This document shows positions 51,802-64,000 of a stretch of 64,000 bases of DNA, in pieces. The DNA is taken from assembly GCA_018402075.1 (NCBI GenBank), contig JAGYJP010000003.1, forward strand, positions 62,001 to 126,000. The letters are read 5' to 3'. This stretch comes from Candidatus Nanopelagicales bacterium. GTDB taxonomy: Bacteria; Actinomycetota; Actinomycetes; S36-B12. Position 1 is the stretch's first letter. Each line of letters begins with the position of its first letter. The notes beneath the pieces are model-generated. The model saw nothing but the letters and a program-made list of their open reading frames with translations. It was not told where the DNA came from and made no database searches. A program made the position numbers and the translations under genes.

Positions 51802-53283
51802 GTGAGGAACGGAACGAGGACGGCCGTGGTTGCCAGCGCATTCTCATTGGTCTTTGCACTGGTTCTTATCGTCCTTCCTGTACCCGGCCATTCACTGGAC
51901 CACTCGCTCACGGCACGCGTTGTTCATGGCACTAACGGCACGCCCGGGCAATTTCCATTTCTGGTTGCTCTACTTGATGCCAAGAAATTTCCCCAATCGG
52001 GTGCCTTCCAAGCGCAATTCTGTGCGGGAAGCCTGACATCGACCACCACCATTGTGACGGCAGCGCATTGTGTGGTGAACCAGGAAACAGGCAAGCACAA
52101 GAGGGCAGATGAAGTAACTATTGGATTCACCCAAGACTTGAATTCTACGAACTTCCCTATCCGTCAAGTTTCAAAAATTAGTGTGCACCCGGGATACGTC
52201 ATTAAATCCACTGAGAATGACATCGCTGTATTGACGCTGAGTCAGCCAGTCACAGATATTCCCTTGATTGCAGTCATTACGCCAGACCTTGCGGCCGAAT
52301 ACACCACAGGTGGTCACCCTGCGAAAGTTGCGGGCTGGGGAAACACGGTGAGTTCCGGTAATAAATATCCAGCCATATTCAAAGTGGGCAACCTCGTTGT
52401 ATTTCCCGATTCTTCCTGCGGTGGTGGCGCAAAGTACGAAGTGAATGGAATTCGCTTCCTCGGGTTCCCCAGTAGCGAAGTAAATGCCGCAGTCATGTTG
52501 TGCGCCGGAGGTACAACTCCAAATGGCAGTGTGATTGATGCCTGCCAAGGTGACTCTGGTGGTCCACTTGTTGCCGAGGGTAGTGCTGGGCCTATGTTGA
52601 TTGGATTGGTCAGTTGGGGTGAAGACTGTGCGGGCAAGTACCCAGGTGTGTACACCCGAATCAGTGCAGAAACTAATTTCTTGAATGACAACAAGGCGAT
52701 CGCAGAATCCGCTCCGGTAGCCGCTCCAACTGTATCAATCACGCCACTCACTGGTGAATTGAATATTCGCGTCACCGGTGGAGCCGATGGAATTTCGGTC
52801 ACCCAATACGCGGTATCCGTGACGGGACCGACAAATCAATCTCCCACCGTTGCCGTCACCCAAAACTGTTTCGCAGCACCATCTGGAAACTCGATTGCGG
52901 GAAACTGCACCGTGAGTGACTTAATTAACGGTGCCGAGTACACGGTGACAGCCATATCAGCGAATGGTCGAGGGAATTCGCCCGCCAGCGCACCCGTGAC
53001 GGCATCTCCCAGCACCATGCCCATCGCTGGGAGTATCACAAAGGTGCAGCGCAAGAAGTCTGTTGCGCGATTCACCACAACGCCGTCAATTCCCAATGGC
53101 TCCTCAGTGATCAGCGAACAGGTGGCGTGTACACCCGTGGGCCCTGGTGTCAACAGGAGCGCGGCCATTCGCGACAACAGAGCCGTGGTCACAAAGTTGG
53201 TCAGAGTTAGTTACCGCTGCCAAGTTCGGATTGAAACGGAAATAGGCGTCGGTGTGTCACCTGTTCGGGTTATCAAGCGCTAG
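51802..53283 (+). CDS. Secreted trypsin-like serine protease with C-terminal fibronectin-III-like region
   Basis: A 493-residue protein with a signal peptide (about residues 1-33) and the trypsin (S1) domain (about 40-290). His lies in TAAHCVV, Asp in ENDIAVL, and Ser in CQGDSGGPLV; the S1 site region VSWGEDCAGKYPGVYTR follows. A C-terminal FN3-like segment (about 310-400, with VTAISANGRG) and a second beta region complete it. The pattern is that of secreted actinobacterial proteases. GTG 51802 has TACCGT 12 bp upstream and no ribosome site. Confidence 0.92.
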   Translation: MRNGTRTAVVASAFSLVFALVLIVLPVPGHSLDHSLTARVVHGTNGTPGQFPFLVALLDAKKFPQSGAFQAQFCAGSLTSTTTIVTAAHCVVNQETGKHKRADEVTIGFTQDLNSTNFPIRQVSKISVHPGYVIKSTENDIAVLTLSQPVTDIPLIAVITPDLAAEYTTGGHPAKVAGWGNTVSSGNKYPAIFKVGNLVVFPDSSCGGGAKYEVNGIRFLGFPSSEVNAAVMLCAGGTTPNGSVIDACQGDSGGPLVAEGSAGPMLIGLVSWGEDCAGKYPGVYTRISAETNFLNDNKAIAESAPVAAPTVSITPLTGELNIRVTGGADGISVTQYAVSVTGPTNQSPTVAVTQNCFAAPSGNSIAGNCTVSDLINGAEYTVTAISANGRGNSPASAPVTASPSTMPIAGSITKVQRKKSVARFTTTPSIPNGSSVISEQVACTPVGPGVNRSAAIRDNRAVVTKLVRVSYRCQVRIETEIGVGVSPVRVIKR

Positions 53284-53302
53284 GTATTGAGCAGTTGCAC
53301 GC

Positions 53303-54385
53303 TCACTGCACAATCGGATACCGACTGCTGATTCTGTTCAGTGCTGCGTTGCGAGTAAGTTCCGTTTGAGCCTGGACCTGTAGGAACATGGATTCGCGAA
53401 CTCGACGCTCTGCACTTTTTCCCGACTGCATTCCCGCACCAGCTCGAGCAATCACCACCGCGGAAGTGCACTCACGAGCAAATTCCAATATCTCCACCCT
53501 GGAGCGCATGAGATCAGCCGAACCGGCAGCTTCACCGTGATCGAGGAGTGAGTATGCGTTGTGACGAAGTGCATTGAATTGTTGGGTGAGTGTGGTCACG
53601 AGAGACATAATCTCTGAACTATTCCTCGCAATTCCAATCGATTCCAACTCGTCAATTGCAGCTCGTGCCAGTCCGAGCGCCGCAGGATTTGGTGCCAATG
53701 TTTTTCGAGCATCGGCTGTTTGCCATTGTGCGAAACTACTGACCTCAAATACAAAGTCTGATGGAATCACCGAGTTCTCGAATCGAATGGGTCGAGTGTG
53801 TGTACCCGACATGGATAGCAATTCAAGCGGCTCACCCACCGTGCTTCCCTGAACCAATTCCGAGAATTTATTGGTGGGAATAAAAAACGTGACGATGTCG
53901 GATTTATCGGCTGTGAGTGCCATCACCATGACAACATCCGCGATATCCCAACTGGTCACCCAGTCCAGTGAGCCATCAAGTTGCCAATCACCATTTACTT
54001 TTACGGCCACCGGATTTGCCGGACCCGGTCGCCGGATGTGGGCAAATGCAACAGCTGCGAGATACTCGCCGGACTGAAGACCCGATAGCCATTGCTCTTG
54101 CAGTGCGTTGGCTGCAGGCTGATTGCCCCCTGCTTCAAGTGTGCGCAATGGTGTCTGGTGCTGAGCCCAACAAAACCAGGTACTTGCATCCGCCCCAGCG
54201 ATCCGCTCGGTCAATTCACGCCATTCATTGACGCCAGCGGGTGTCCCGTGAGCACCGACTTCAGCCAAATCATTGAAGTGGCTGCGTGGAACTCCCGCAC
54301 GATCCGATTTTTCCGCTGATTGAGCAATTCGATTGAGCACGTCCTGCCATGCGGGTGGCAAATCGGTATGCGCGGGAACAGCCAT
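53303..54385 (-). CDS. Acyl-CoA-dehydrogenase-like flavoprotein
   Basis: A 360-residue protein of the acyl-CoA-dehydrogenase fold: N-terminal helices, then a beta domain (ADVVMVMALTADKSDIVTFF, NGDWQLDGSLDWVTSWDIAD) and a C-terminal helical bundle. It most resembles the diverged branch that includes DszC-like flavin monooxygenases and acyl-CoA dehydrogenase type-2 proteins. The classical Glu base could not be located by eye, so dehydrogenase activity is uncertain. ATG 54385 was chosen; it is divergent from the aminotransferase gene by 23 bp. Confidence 0.75.
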   Translation of the reverse strand: MAVPAHTDLPPAWQDVLNRIAQSAEKSDRAGVPRSHFNDLAEVGAHGTPAGVNEWRELTERIAGADASTWFCWAQHQTPLRTLEAGGNQPAANALQEQWLSGLQSGEYLAAVAFAHIRRPGPANPVAVKVNGDWQLDGSLDWVTSWDIADVVMVMALTADKSDIVTFFIPTNKFSELVQGSTVGEPLELLSMSGTHTRPIRFENSVIPSDFVFEVSSFAQWQTADARKTLAPNPAALGLARAAIDELESIGIARNSSEIMSLVTTLTQQFNALRHNAYSLLDHGEAAGSADLMRSRVEILEFARECTSAVVIARAGAGMQSGKSAERRVRESMFLQVQAQTELTRNAALNRISSRYPIVQ

Positions 54386-54408
54386 GATCACCACGTTACT
54401 CTTTCGCC

Positions 54409-55605
54409 GTGAGCGACATCACCTCGGAGGAAAACCCACTTGTTGCTCGCATGCGCCCACACGCGCAGTCAATTTTTGGTGAAATGTCGCAACTGGCAAC
54501 GCGCACACAGTCAATCAACCTTGGTCAAGGCTTTCCTGACACCGATGGTCCACCCGAGGTCACCCAAGCAGCGATTCGCGCAATTGAGTCAGGGGAAGGC
54601 AATCAATACCCGCCCGCACACGGATTTCCTGCACTTCGGCAAGCCATTGCATCTCATCAGAACAGGTTTTATTCCATTGTCCTGAATCCTGATACAGATG
54701 TTGTTGTCACAACGGGAGCATCGGAGGCAATTGCATCCAGTCTGTTGGCACTTGTTGAACCCGGCGATGAAGTTGTGTTCTTTGATCCTGCATTTGACGT
54801 GTACCGAGCCGGAATCGACCTCGCAGGTGCTACTCCTGTGGGCGTGCCCTTCACGGTGAGCACCGATGGGCGATTGCGCCCTGATATCGATCGGTTGGCA
54901 GATGCAATTACACCACGCACCCGAGTCTTGCTCATGAATTCGCCACACAATCCCACCGGCATTGTCTTCACTCCCGAAGAAATGCAGGGAATCGCGGACA
55001 TTGCAATGGAACACAATCTGATTGTGATTTCCGATGAAGCCTATGAACACCTGTGGTTTCCTGAACACCGACATGTTCCTTTCGCCACCATTGACGGAAT
55101 GGCCGAACGAACCATCACCATTGGATCAGGTGGAAAGAGTTTTTCCTTCACCGGTTGGAAAGTGGGTTGGGCAACAGGTCCTACCCAATTAATTGGTGCG
55201 GTCCGCGCAGTAAGACAACATTTAAGTTACGTATCTGGTGGACCATTCCAAGTGGCCATGGTGACCGCATTAGGACTGCCAGATCACTACTTCACTGAAT
55301 TTCGCAATGCACTTCAAGCACAACGGGACCAACTCGGCAGCGGTTTAGCCGATCTCGGATTGCACGTTCTTCCCACCGAAGGTACCTATTTTCTCAGTAC
55401 CGATATTTCTTCCCTCGGTTACACCGATGGCATGGAGTTTTGTCGAATGCTCCCCACCACCTTTGGGGTGGCGGCAATACCATTCCAAGTTTTGACCGAA
55501 GGCGGAACGGGTTTCACAACATATGTGCGCTGGGCCTTTTGCAAGAAACCTGAAGTTCTCAGTGCGGCAATTAATCGACTTTCAGACTTAGGGCGTCACC
55601 ACTAG
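54409..55605 (+). CDS. Class I/II pyridoxal-phosphate aminotransferase (DapC/kynurenine type)
   Basis: A 398-residue aminotransferase. The start INLGQGFPDTDGPPEVTQAA is typical of the kynurenine/methionine/N-succinyl-diaminopimelate group. NSPHNPTGIVF binds the cofactor ring; the PLP Lys lies in GSGGKSFSFTGWKVGWATG. In actinobacteria, enzymes of this kind include DapC of the lysine pathway, but other substrates are possible. Start is GTG 54409. The 3' end overlaps clpB by 35 bp, tail to tail. Confidence 0.88.
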   Translation: MSDITSEENPLVARMRPHAQSIFGEMSQLATRTQSINLGQGFPDTDGPPEVTQAAIRAIESGEGNQYPPAHGFPALRQAIASHQNRFYSIVLNPDTDVVVTTGASEAIASSLLALVEPGDEVVFFDPAFDVYRAGIDLAGATPVGVPFTVSTDGRLRPDIDRLADAITPRTRVLLMNSPHNPTGIVFTPEEMQGIADIAMEHNLIVISDEAYEHLWFPEHRHVPFATIDGMAERTITIGSGGKSFSFTGWKVGWATGPTQLIGAVRAVRQHLSYVSGGPFQVAMVTALGLPDHYFTEFRNALQAQRDQLGSGLADLGLHVLPTEGTYFLSTDISSLGYTDGMEFCRMLPTTFGVAAIPFQVLTEGGTGFTTYVRWAFCKKPEVLSAAINRLSDLGRHH

Positions 55606-58156
55606 GTTCCACCGTGATGTGCACGGTGTCACCGTCACGCACCTCACCACCGAGAATCGCCATGGCGAGTTTGTCACCCACCGCGGTTTGCACCAACCTA
55701 CGAAGTGGTCTGGCGCCGTACACCGGATCAAATCCGCGATCAACCAACCACTCGCGTGCATCTGAGTCAAGGTCAAGGGTGATCCGTCGATCATCGAGCC
55801 GTTTTTGCAACTGCTCAATTTGAATACCAGCGATGCGTGCCAGTTCTTCTTTATCGAGTGGATCAAAAGTGACCATGGCATCAAGGCGGTTAAGGAACTC
55901 AGGGCGGAACTGTTGACGAACAACCTCCATGACCTGTGCTTTGCGTTCTTCAAATGGCACCGAGGTATCAATCAGGTACTGCGAGCCCATATTGGATGTC
56001 AGGATCAAAATCACATTACGAAAATCAACGGTACGCCCTTGGCCATCGGTCAAGCGACCATCGTCAAGAACCTGCAACAGAATATCGAAGACTTCCGGGT
56101 GTGCTTTTTCGACTTCGTCGAGGAGAACCACCGAATAAGGACGTCGACGAACTGCTTCGGTGAGCTGACCACCCTCGTCGTAGCCAACGTAACCAGGGGG
56201 AGCACCGACCAGGCGGGATACCGAATGCTTCTCGGAGTACTCACTCATGTCGATCCGAATCATGGAGCGTTGATCATCAAAGAGGAACTCGGCAAGTGTT
56301 TTGGCGAGTTCAGTTTTTCCCACACCCGTTGGGCCAAGGAACATAAATGAACCGGTGGGTCGATCAGGATCGGAGATGCCGGCGCGAGCACGGCGAACAG
56401 CATCGCTGACTTCGCGAACCGCTTCCTTTTGCCCAATAACTCGGTGGCCGAGTTCATCTTCCATGCGCAAGAGTTTTTCGGTTTCACCTTCAAGCAGGCG
56501 GCCGGCGGGAATTCCGGTCCAGCTGGCAACAACCTCAGCGATGTCGTCAGCGGTCACTTCTTCTTTGACCATGGAGGATTCACGGGCATTTGTTTCAGCC
56601 GTTACTCGTTCCAATTCTTCTTCAAATGTAGGTATCTCGGAATACAGAATTCGCGATGCTTGCTCAAAGTCACCATCTCGCTGAGCTTTGTCGGCAATCG
56701 CACGAAGGTCATCAATGAGGACTTTGATTTCACCAATGCGATCGAGTCCTTGCTTCTCGGCATCCCAGCGAGTGCGAAGGCCGCGAAGCTCTTCTTCTTT
56801 GTCCGCGATTTCGGAGCGAATCTTCTCAAGTCGATCCTTGGACGCTTGATCAGTTTCCTTTGAGACAGCGAGTTCCTCCATGCGCAGCCGATCAACCTGC
56901 CGCCGCAAAACATCAATCTCTACCGGTGAAGAATCAATTTCCATGCGCAGCCGACTGGCTGATTCATCCATCAGGTCAATCGCTTTGTCGGGCAGGAATC
57001 TACTGGTGATGTAACGATCAGACATGGTTGCTGCCGCAACGAGTGCGGAATCAGAAATAACAACCTTGTGGTGGGCTTCGTACTTTTCCTTAATTCCACG
57101 CAAAATCGCAATAGTGTCTTCCACCGACGGCTGGTCAACATAAACCTGCTGAAAGCGCCGCTCTAAGGCAGCGTCTTTTTCAATGTACTCACGATATTCG
57201 TCAAGGGTGGTGGCGCCAATCATGCGCAACTCACCGCGGGCCAGCATTGGTTTGAGCATGTTTCCGGCATCCATGGCGGAGTCGCCACTACTCCCCGCAC
57301 CAACAACGGTATGGAGTTCGTCAATGAAAGTAATGATCTGGCCATCGCTGTTTTTGATTTCATCGAGGACAGCTTTGAGGCGTTCTTCGAATTCCCCACG
57401 GTACTTGGCGCCAGCGACCATGGAACTCAGGTCGAGTGAGATCAAAGTTTTGCCAGCGAGCGAAGTGGGGACATCGCCCTCGACAATACGCCGGGCAAGC
57501 CCTTCAACGACCGCTGTTTTACCCACACCGGGTTCGCCAATGAGAACCGGATTATTTTTGGTGCGGCGAGAAAGAACCTGGATGGTGCGGCGGACTTCTT
57601 CGTCACGACCAATGACCGGATCAATCTTGCCTTCGCGCGCACGTGCGGTGAGATCAACACCGTATTTTTCTAGGGCCTGAAATGTGCTTTCCGGATCTTG
57701 AGTGGTCACGCGTGCACTTCCCCTCGTGTCTTGTAATGCTGATAACAATGCTGGTGCAGTTGCACCCGCGGACGCAAGTCGGTCCGAAACATTAGACCCA
57801 CCAGCTTCACTCAAGGCAATGAGCAAGTGCTCGGTACTCACGTATTCGTCGCCACGTTCCTTGGCGAGTTTATCTGCGGCCGTCAAAACATTGAAGCTCG
57901 ATTGACTCAACTGCGGGGATGCCACGGTGCTCCCTACCGCTGAAGGCAATTCCTTGATTGCTTCGCGAACAGATGCCGTCAGCGCGGGTAAATCCACACC
58001 CACAATTTCCAGCAATTCAGATGCAATTCCCGGACCCTGCTGGAGTAATGAATCCAAGATGTGAATTGGTTCCACCACAGGATTACCCTGAGATGCGGCT
58101 ATGCGAATGGCGGCACCAAGTGCGTCTTGACTCTTGGTGGTGAATTGAATATCCAT
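55571..58156 (-). CDS. clpB: ATP-dependent chaperone ClpB
   Basis: An 861-residue disaggregase. The N domain (about 1-145) is followed by AAA-1 (Walker [11 protein letters not shown], Walker B FIDELH), the coiled-coil middle domain (about 400-530) and AAA-2 (Walker [11 protein letters not shown], Walker [10 protein letters not shown]). It works with DnaK to resolubilise aggregates. Notably, it starts only 3 bp after hspR, so it appears to be the last gene of the dnaK operon and would be under the same HspR control. Confidence 0.98.
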   Translation of the reverse strand: MDIQFTTKSQDALGAAIRIAASQGNPVVEPIHILDSLLQQGPGIASELLEIVGVDLPALTASVREAIKELPSAVGSTVASPQLSQSSFNVLTAADKLAKERGDEYVSTEHLLIALSEAGGSNVSDRLASAGATAPALLSALQDTRGSARVTTQDPESTFQALEKYGVDLTARAREGKIDPVIGRDEEVRRTIQVLSRRTKNNPVLIGEPGVGKTAVVEGLARRIVEGDVPTSLAGKTLISLDLSSMVAGAKYRGEFEERLKAVLDEIKNSDGQIITFIDELHTVVGAGSSGDSAMDAGNMLKPMLARGELRMIGATTLDEYREYIEKDAALERRFQQVYVDQPSVEDTIAILRGIKEKYEAHHKVVISDSALVAAATMSDRYITSRFLPDKAIDLMDESASRLRMEIDSSPVEIDVLRRQVDRLRMEELAVSKETDQASKDRLEKIRSEIADKEEELRGLRTRWDAEKQGLDRIGEIKVLIDDLRAIADKAQRDGDFEQASRILYSEIPTFEEELERVTAETNARESSMVKEEVTADDIAEVVASWTGIPAGRLLEGETEKLLRMEDELGHRVIGQKEAVREVSDAVRRARAGISDPDRPTGSFMFLGPTGVGKTELAKTLAEFLFDDQRSMIRIDMSEYSEKHSVSRLVGAPPGYVGYDEGGQLTEAVRRRPYSVVLLDEVEKAHPEVFDILLQVLDDGRLTDGQGRTVDFRNVILILTSNMGSQYLIDTSVPFEERKAQVMEVVRQQFRPEFLNRLDAMVTFDPLDKEELARIAGIQIEQLQKRLDDRRITLDLDSDAREWLVDRGFDPVYGARPLRRLVQTAVGDKLAMAILGGEVRDGDTVHITVEPSGDALSLKVD

Positions 58157-58159
58157 TGT

Positions 58160-58516
58160 CTAACCCCTTTTCTTGCGTTGTGGTCGCCACACCACCAAGG
58201 CTCGTGAGGATCGTTCGCGATGAAATTCATCAAGGCGACCCCGTAAATTCTCTACTTCTTGCTCTAACTCCAAGACGCGTCGAATACCTTCAATGCTTAA
58301 TCCCTCTTGGGATAGCTGCGATATGTATCGCAACCGCTGAATGTCATGTGCACTGTAAAGGCGATTGCGACCGCCCACGCGACGCGCAATAACGAGCCCG
58401 ACTTTGTCGTATTGCCGAAGTGTCTGCGGGTGCAGTCCGGCTAACTGCGCTGCAATGGAAATTGCGTATACCGGAGTTTCCGAGGAAACAACAAGGTCTT
58501 CATAAGACTGGCTCAT
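58160..58516 (-). CDS. hspR: Heat-shock repressor HspR (MerR family)
   Basis: A 118-residue MerR-type regulator: helix-turn-helix VYAISIAAQLAGLHPQTLRQ, then YDKVGLVIARRVGGRNRLYS. A coiled-coil LELEQEVENLRGRLDEFHRE follows, and the C-terminus is basic. HspR binds HAIR sites and is kept active by DnaK, giving feedback on the operon. The stop overlaps nothing; the start overlaps dnaJ by 4 bp. The HAIR-type site upstream of dnaK (62258-62280) is its target. Confidence 0.97.
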   Translation of the reverse strand: MSQSYEDLVVSSETPVYAISIAAQLAGLHPQTLRQYDKVGLVIARRVGGRNRLYSAHDIQRLRYISQLSQEGLSIEGIRRVLELEQEVENLRGRLDEFHRERSSRALVVWRPQRKKRG

Positions 58517-59703
58517 GGGGTACTCGACTTCGCGGACTTGCCGCTCATTGCGTAAATATCTTTACGAGGATCGTGATCAACGGTTGCCGCGGCATATGCT
58601 TCCAATGCACTCTTTGCATCTGCACTGAGATTCTGGGGAACGGAAACCTCGACGGCAGCAAGGACATCGTGGTTCTTACCGTCCTTGCCCCTAATTCCTT
58701 TGCCTTTGATCCGAAATGTTCGACCTGTTGTTGTTCCCGCTGGAATCCGCATGTTGACGGTGCCGCCACGGGGAACGGGTACCTCAATCTCAGCACCCAA
58801 TGCGGCCTCAGCAAATGTCACCGGGACGGTGACACTGAGGTTGTCTCCCTTTCGGGTAAACAACTTGTCTGGCGTGACGGTTACTTTGATGAACAGGTCG
58901 CCATTGGGGCCACCGCGCTCGCCCGGTGCACCTTTACCTTTGAGCCGAATGCGACTTCCGTCCTTCACACCGGCTGGTATGCGTGCCTGAACGGTGCGGG
59001 TTTTCTTTCCGCGACCAGATCCATGACACAAAGTGCACGGGTCGTCAACATAAAGGCCGCGTCCTTGGCAGGTGGGGCATGGTTCAGCAAAGGCGAAGCC
59101 ACCCGCATTGCGTGACACCTGACCATTGCCACCACAGGTGGGACACACACTAGGTGTGGATCCCGCTTTCGCTCCCGTGCCGTGACACATGGTGCAGGGT
59201 GCATCTTCGGTTAATCGCAGCGGCAATGTCACGCCATCGAGGGAGTCCGCAAAAGACAAGGTCGCGGTTGATTCCATGTCAGCACCACGTCTGGGTTGAC
59301 GGCTTCTTTGACTGCCGCCGCCGCGATTGAATAGGCCACCCAGGAAGTCACCAAAACCACTTTGGTCACCGCCGAAGAGGTCTTCATAATTAACGTTGTA
59401 GCCACCGCCACCGCGCCCACCGCCACCGAAACCGCCGCCGAAACCGCCTTGGGGACCGTATGCACCTGAGGCGAAAAGGGAACGGGCTTCGTCATATTCG
59501 GCGCGCTTGGCTGGATCCGAGAGGACATCGTAAGCCTCAGAGACTTCCTTGAATTTCTCCTCAGCTTTTTTGTCCCCCGGGTTTTTATCGGGGTGTAATT
59601 CACGTGCGAGTTTGCGGTACTTCTTTTTCATTTCCTCTGGCGTGGAATCTTTTGTCACGCCAAGGGATGCATAGAAGTCCTTCTCGATCCAGTCTTTATT
59701 CAT
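58513..59703 (-). CDS. dnaJ: Chaperone DnaJ
   Basis: A 396-residue type I J protein. The J domain contains the HPD motif (ARELHPDKNPGD). A Gly/Phe-rich linker (GGFGGGFGGGG) comes next, then four zinc-binding repeats: CTMCHGTG, CPTCGGNG, CPTCQGRG and CTLCHGSG. The C-terminal substrate domain closes the protein. It activates DnaK ATPase and delivers clients. It is third in the operon, with grpE 25 bp upstream and hspR overlapping downstream. Confidence 0.98.
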   Translation of the reverse strand: MNKDWIEKDFYASLGVTKDSTPEEMKKKYRKLARELHPDKNPGDKKAEEKFKEVSEAYDVLSDPAKRAEYDEARSLFASGAYGPQGGFGGGFGGGGRGGGGYNVNYEDLFGGDQSGFGDFLGGLFNRGGGSQRSRQPRRGADMESTATLSFADSLDGVTLPLRLTEDAPCTMCHGTGAKAGSTPSVCPTCGGNGQVSRNAGGFAFAEPCPTCQGRGLYVDDPCTLCHGSGRGKKTRTVQARIPAGVKDGSRIRLKGKGAPGERGGPNGDLFIKVTVTPDKLFTRKGDNLSVTVPVTFAEAALGAEIEVPVPRGGTVNMRIPAGTTTGRTFRIKGKGIRGKDGKNHDVLAAVEVSVPQNLSADAKSALEAYAAATVDHDPRKDIYAMSGKSAKSSTP

Positions 59704-59728
59704 TCATAGTCTCAATCTTTTGTTGAAC

Positions 59729-62250
<2,522 letters not shown>

Positions 62251-62257
62251 TCATATT

Positions 62258-62280
62258 AATTGAGTCGGGTGGACTCAATT
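62258..62280 (-). promoter_or_regulatory. HAIR-type HspR operator upstream of dnaK
   Basis: Arms AATTGAGTC and GACTCAATT form a perfect 9-bp inverted repeat around GGGTG. Inside it lies TTGAGT-N7-ACTCAA, close to the known HAIR consensus (CTTGAGT-N7-ACTCAAG). TTGACG at 62238-62243 (minus strand) may be a -35 box just downstream. The hspR gene is in the operon that this site would control. Confidence 0.85.
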
Positions 62281-62434
62281 CAGTTTTACTACGGAGAAGT
62301 GTGGGTAAGAGCTGGGAGGATAACCGGTTGGTGAACATGCTGGGAAATGTGAGATTGGTCGCTAAAGGCGCCGGCTGCCTTACTTCTCAATGCCTCAGGC
62401 AACCAGATTGGCCTCTTGTGAGTAATCTTTCCCA

Positions 62435-64000
62435 ATGGATCAATTGCTCCTTCGAGCCCTTGTCGGGACCGTCATCATTGTTGTCCTGCTCGCCTTGGCG
62501 GCAAAACGCGGATGGTTCCTGTTCTCCCTCGCGCGGTCCGGGCGCCCGGCTGTTGGCAGATTCACCGACCCCACAGTGCGTGTTGAGGCCGAAGCAACCG
62601 AGGTGCTCGGTCAAAAGAAGTTACTGATGTGGATCGTTCCGGGCACAGCTCACGTTTTTGCATTCTGGGGGTTCCTGGTACTTGGCCTGACCGTCATTGA
62701 AGCTTTTGGTGCTCTTTACGATCCAGACTTTGCCGTTCCCCTCATTGGAACATGGGCGGTTGTTGGCTTTGCTGAAGATCTCTTCGCCATTTTGGTCCTG
62801 GTGGGTATTGTCATGTTCGCCGCGATTCGCATCAAGAACAATCCTTCTCAGGAGGGTCGCTGGTCGCGGTTCTTTGGCTCACATACCGCTGGCGCGTGGC
62901 TCGTCCTGTTCATGATTTTCAATGTGGTGTGGACCCTGTTCCTCTACCGCGCGGCGCAGGTGAATACCGGTGTTTTCCCATTCCCCGAAGGTGCATTTGC
63001 ATCTGAATACTTCGCCACCTGGATTCAAGGTTTGGGCGTACATACAAATGAATGGATCGAGACCATTGGCCTGTGGCTTAACGTTGGTGTGATCCTTGCG
63101 TTCCTACTGCTTGTCCTCAACAGCAAGCACCTCCATATTTTCACTGCACCGGTGAACGTGTACACCTCACGCCGTCCCAACGGACTTGGCCCACTTCTTC
63201 CGATCTACTACGACGGCAAGCCACTCAACTTTGAAGATCCCCCCGACGATGCCACTTTCGGTAAAGGGCATATCTCAGAATTTACGTGGAAGAACTACGT
63301 GGACTTCATGGCATGCACCGAATGCGGTCGTTGCCAGTCGCAGTGCCCCGCCTGGAACACCGAGAAACCGCTCAGCCCGAAATTAATCATCATGGATCTT
63401 CGCGAGAACCTCTTCGAGTCTGCTCCCTATCTCCTGGCAGCACGCGGTGCTCGCCCCGACATGGGTGAACTTGACGCCACAGCACTCGAAGGTTTGACCG
63501 AATCACAACGCGAGATGGTGGAGCGTCAATTTATTGGCTCCCGTGCCGATTCAGAACATGAATCCACCGACGGATACACATTTAATGGCCACCGTGATTT
63601 CTCATTGGAACTTCCCATCATTGCGGACGATGTCCTCTGGTCCTGCACCATGTGCGGCGCCTGCGTCAATCAATGTCCTGTTGACATTGAACACATTGAC
63701 CACATTGCCGACATGCGCCGCAATCAGGTCATGGTCACCACCGAATTCCCCGCCGAACTCAACGGCATGTTTAAAAATGTTGAATCAAAAGGAAATCCGT
63801 GGGGCATGAACGCCTCGGATCGCAATTCGTGGATCGCCGAAGTTGACTTTGACGTCCGCGTCTTCGGTCGCGACGGCGAGGATGAAATCCCCGCAGACAT
63901 TGACTACCTGTTCTGGGTTGGGTGCGCCGGTGCATTTGAAGACCGTGCCAAAGCAACAACCAAAGCAGTTGCAGAACTTCTCGACACTGCTGGTGTGAAG
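62435..64000 (+). CDS. Fe-S-binding reductase, heterodisulfide-reductase-like (partial, 3' end off window)
   Basis: Open from ATG 62435 to the edge (522 residues). The N-terminal half has five to six membrane helices like a NarI/DsrM-type membrane cytochrome subunit. FMACTECGRCQSQCPAWN and WSCTMCGACVNQCPVDIEH are two [4Fe-4S] ferredoxin motifs. A WVGCAGAFEDRAKATTKAV segment starts the HdrD-like CCG domain. In actinobacteria such fusion proteins (iron-sulfur-binding reductases near dnaK) probably link electron flow from fatty-acid or other oxidation to menaquinone; this is inference. It is divergent from dnaK. Confidence 0.9.
   Translation, partial: MDQLLLRALVGTVIIVVLLALAAKRGWFLFSLARSGRPAVGRFTDPTVRVEAEATEVLGQKKLLMWIVPGTAHVFAFWGFLVLGLTVIEAFGALYDPDFAVPLIGTWAVVGFAEDLFAILVLVGIVMFAAIRIKNNPSQEGRWSRFFGSHTAGAWLVLFMIFNVVWTLFLYRAAQVNTGVFPFPEGAFASEYFATWIQGLGVHTNEWIETIGLWLNVGVILAFLLLVLNSKHLHIFTAPVNVYTSRRPNGLGPLLPIYYDGKPLNFEDPPDDATFGKGHISEFTWKNYVDFMACTECGRCQSQCPAWNTEKPLSPKLIIMDLRENLFESAPYLLAARGARPDMGELDATALEGLTESQREMVERQFIGSRADSEHESTDGYTFNGHRDFSLELPIIADDVLWSCTMCGACVNQCPVDIEHIDHIADMRRNQVMVTTEFPAELNGMFKNVESKGNPWGMNASDRNSWIAEVDFDVRVFGRDGEDEIPADIDYLFWVGCAGAFEDRAKATTKAVAELLDTAGVK

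Overview
The window looks like chromosome of an actinomycete of moderate GC (roughly 50-55% by eye). The evidence is a set of actinobacterial hallmark genes: bldC, hspR in the dnaK operon, the DUF3073 and DUF3151 proteins, a sterol-carrier-like gene beside the pur genes, and an OmpR/HAMP-kinase pair. Many starts appear leaderless or are GTG. The compact style would suit an aquatic lineage such as the Nanopelagicales, but the sequence alone does not settle this. There is no complete RNA gene.

Region 1 (1 to about 11.8 kb) is accessory. Five copies of a roughly 45-bp sequence identical or near-identical to the 3' half of a tRNA-Phe gene (anticodon loop to CCA end) lie in the same orientation at 413, 4991, 5965, 8565 and 11764. 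They cut the DNA into four blocks of 4.6, 1.0, 2.6 and 3.2 kb. The blocks carry a YefM/YoeB toxin-antitoxin pair, high-GC gene relics, a tocopherol-cyclase-like protein and a 5'-nucleotidase (block 1); one membrane-anchored protein (block 2); a HigB/HigA-type pair, a TetR regulator and an NAD-dependent reductase (block 3); and phosphate (Pit plus DUF47) and CorA metal transport (block 4). No integrase is in the window. This is the most unusual structure here: a cassette-like array built at a tRNA-Phe 3' end, with any intact tRNA expected upstream of position 1.

Region 2 (11.8 to 31.6 kb) starts with an operon resembling the phenolic-lipid srs operons (type III polyketide synthase, isoprenylcysteine-type methyltransferase, FAD oxidoreductase). 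Two of its three genes carry single-base frameshifts. Envelope and stress genes follow: a cupin protein, lipoproteins, paired DUF202 proteins, a Met/Gly/Lys-repeat secreted protein next to a two-component system, a CYTH-CHAD protein, a CsbD protein, a glycine-betaine-type ABC transporter, a fasciclin lipoprotein, a ClC channel, a 57-residue Cys-rich protein under a CsoR-like palindrome, plsC, bldC and a branched-chain amino acid dehydrogenase.

Region 3 (31.6 to 51.2 kb) is a purine-synthesis region, almost all on the minus strand: purM, purF, purL, purQ, purS, purC, purB, purD and purA. A Doc-type toxin-antitoxin pair, galE, a class III aminotransferase and an acetyltransferase lie among them. 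fba, a SpoU-type RNA methyltransferase, a DUF368 protein and pyrE follow.

Region 4 (51.2 to 64 kb) holds a trypsin-like protease, an acyl-CoA-dehydrogenase-like protein, a class I aminotransferase and the full heat-shock operon dnaK-grpE-dnaJ-hspR-clpB, headed by a HAIR operator for HspR. A heterodisulfide-reductase-like Fe-S protein runs off the right edge.
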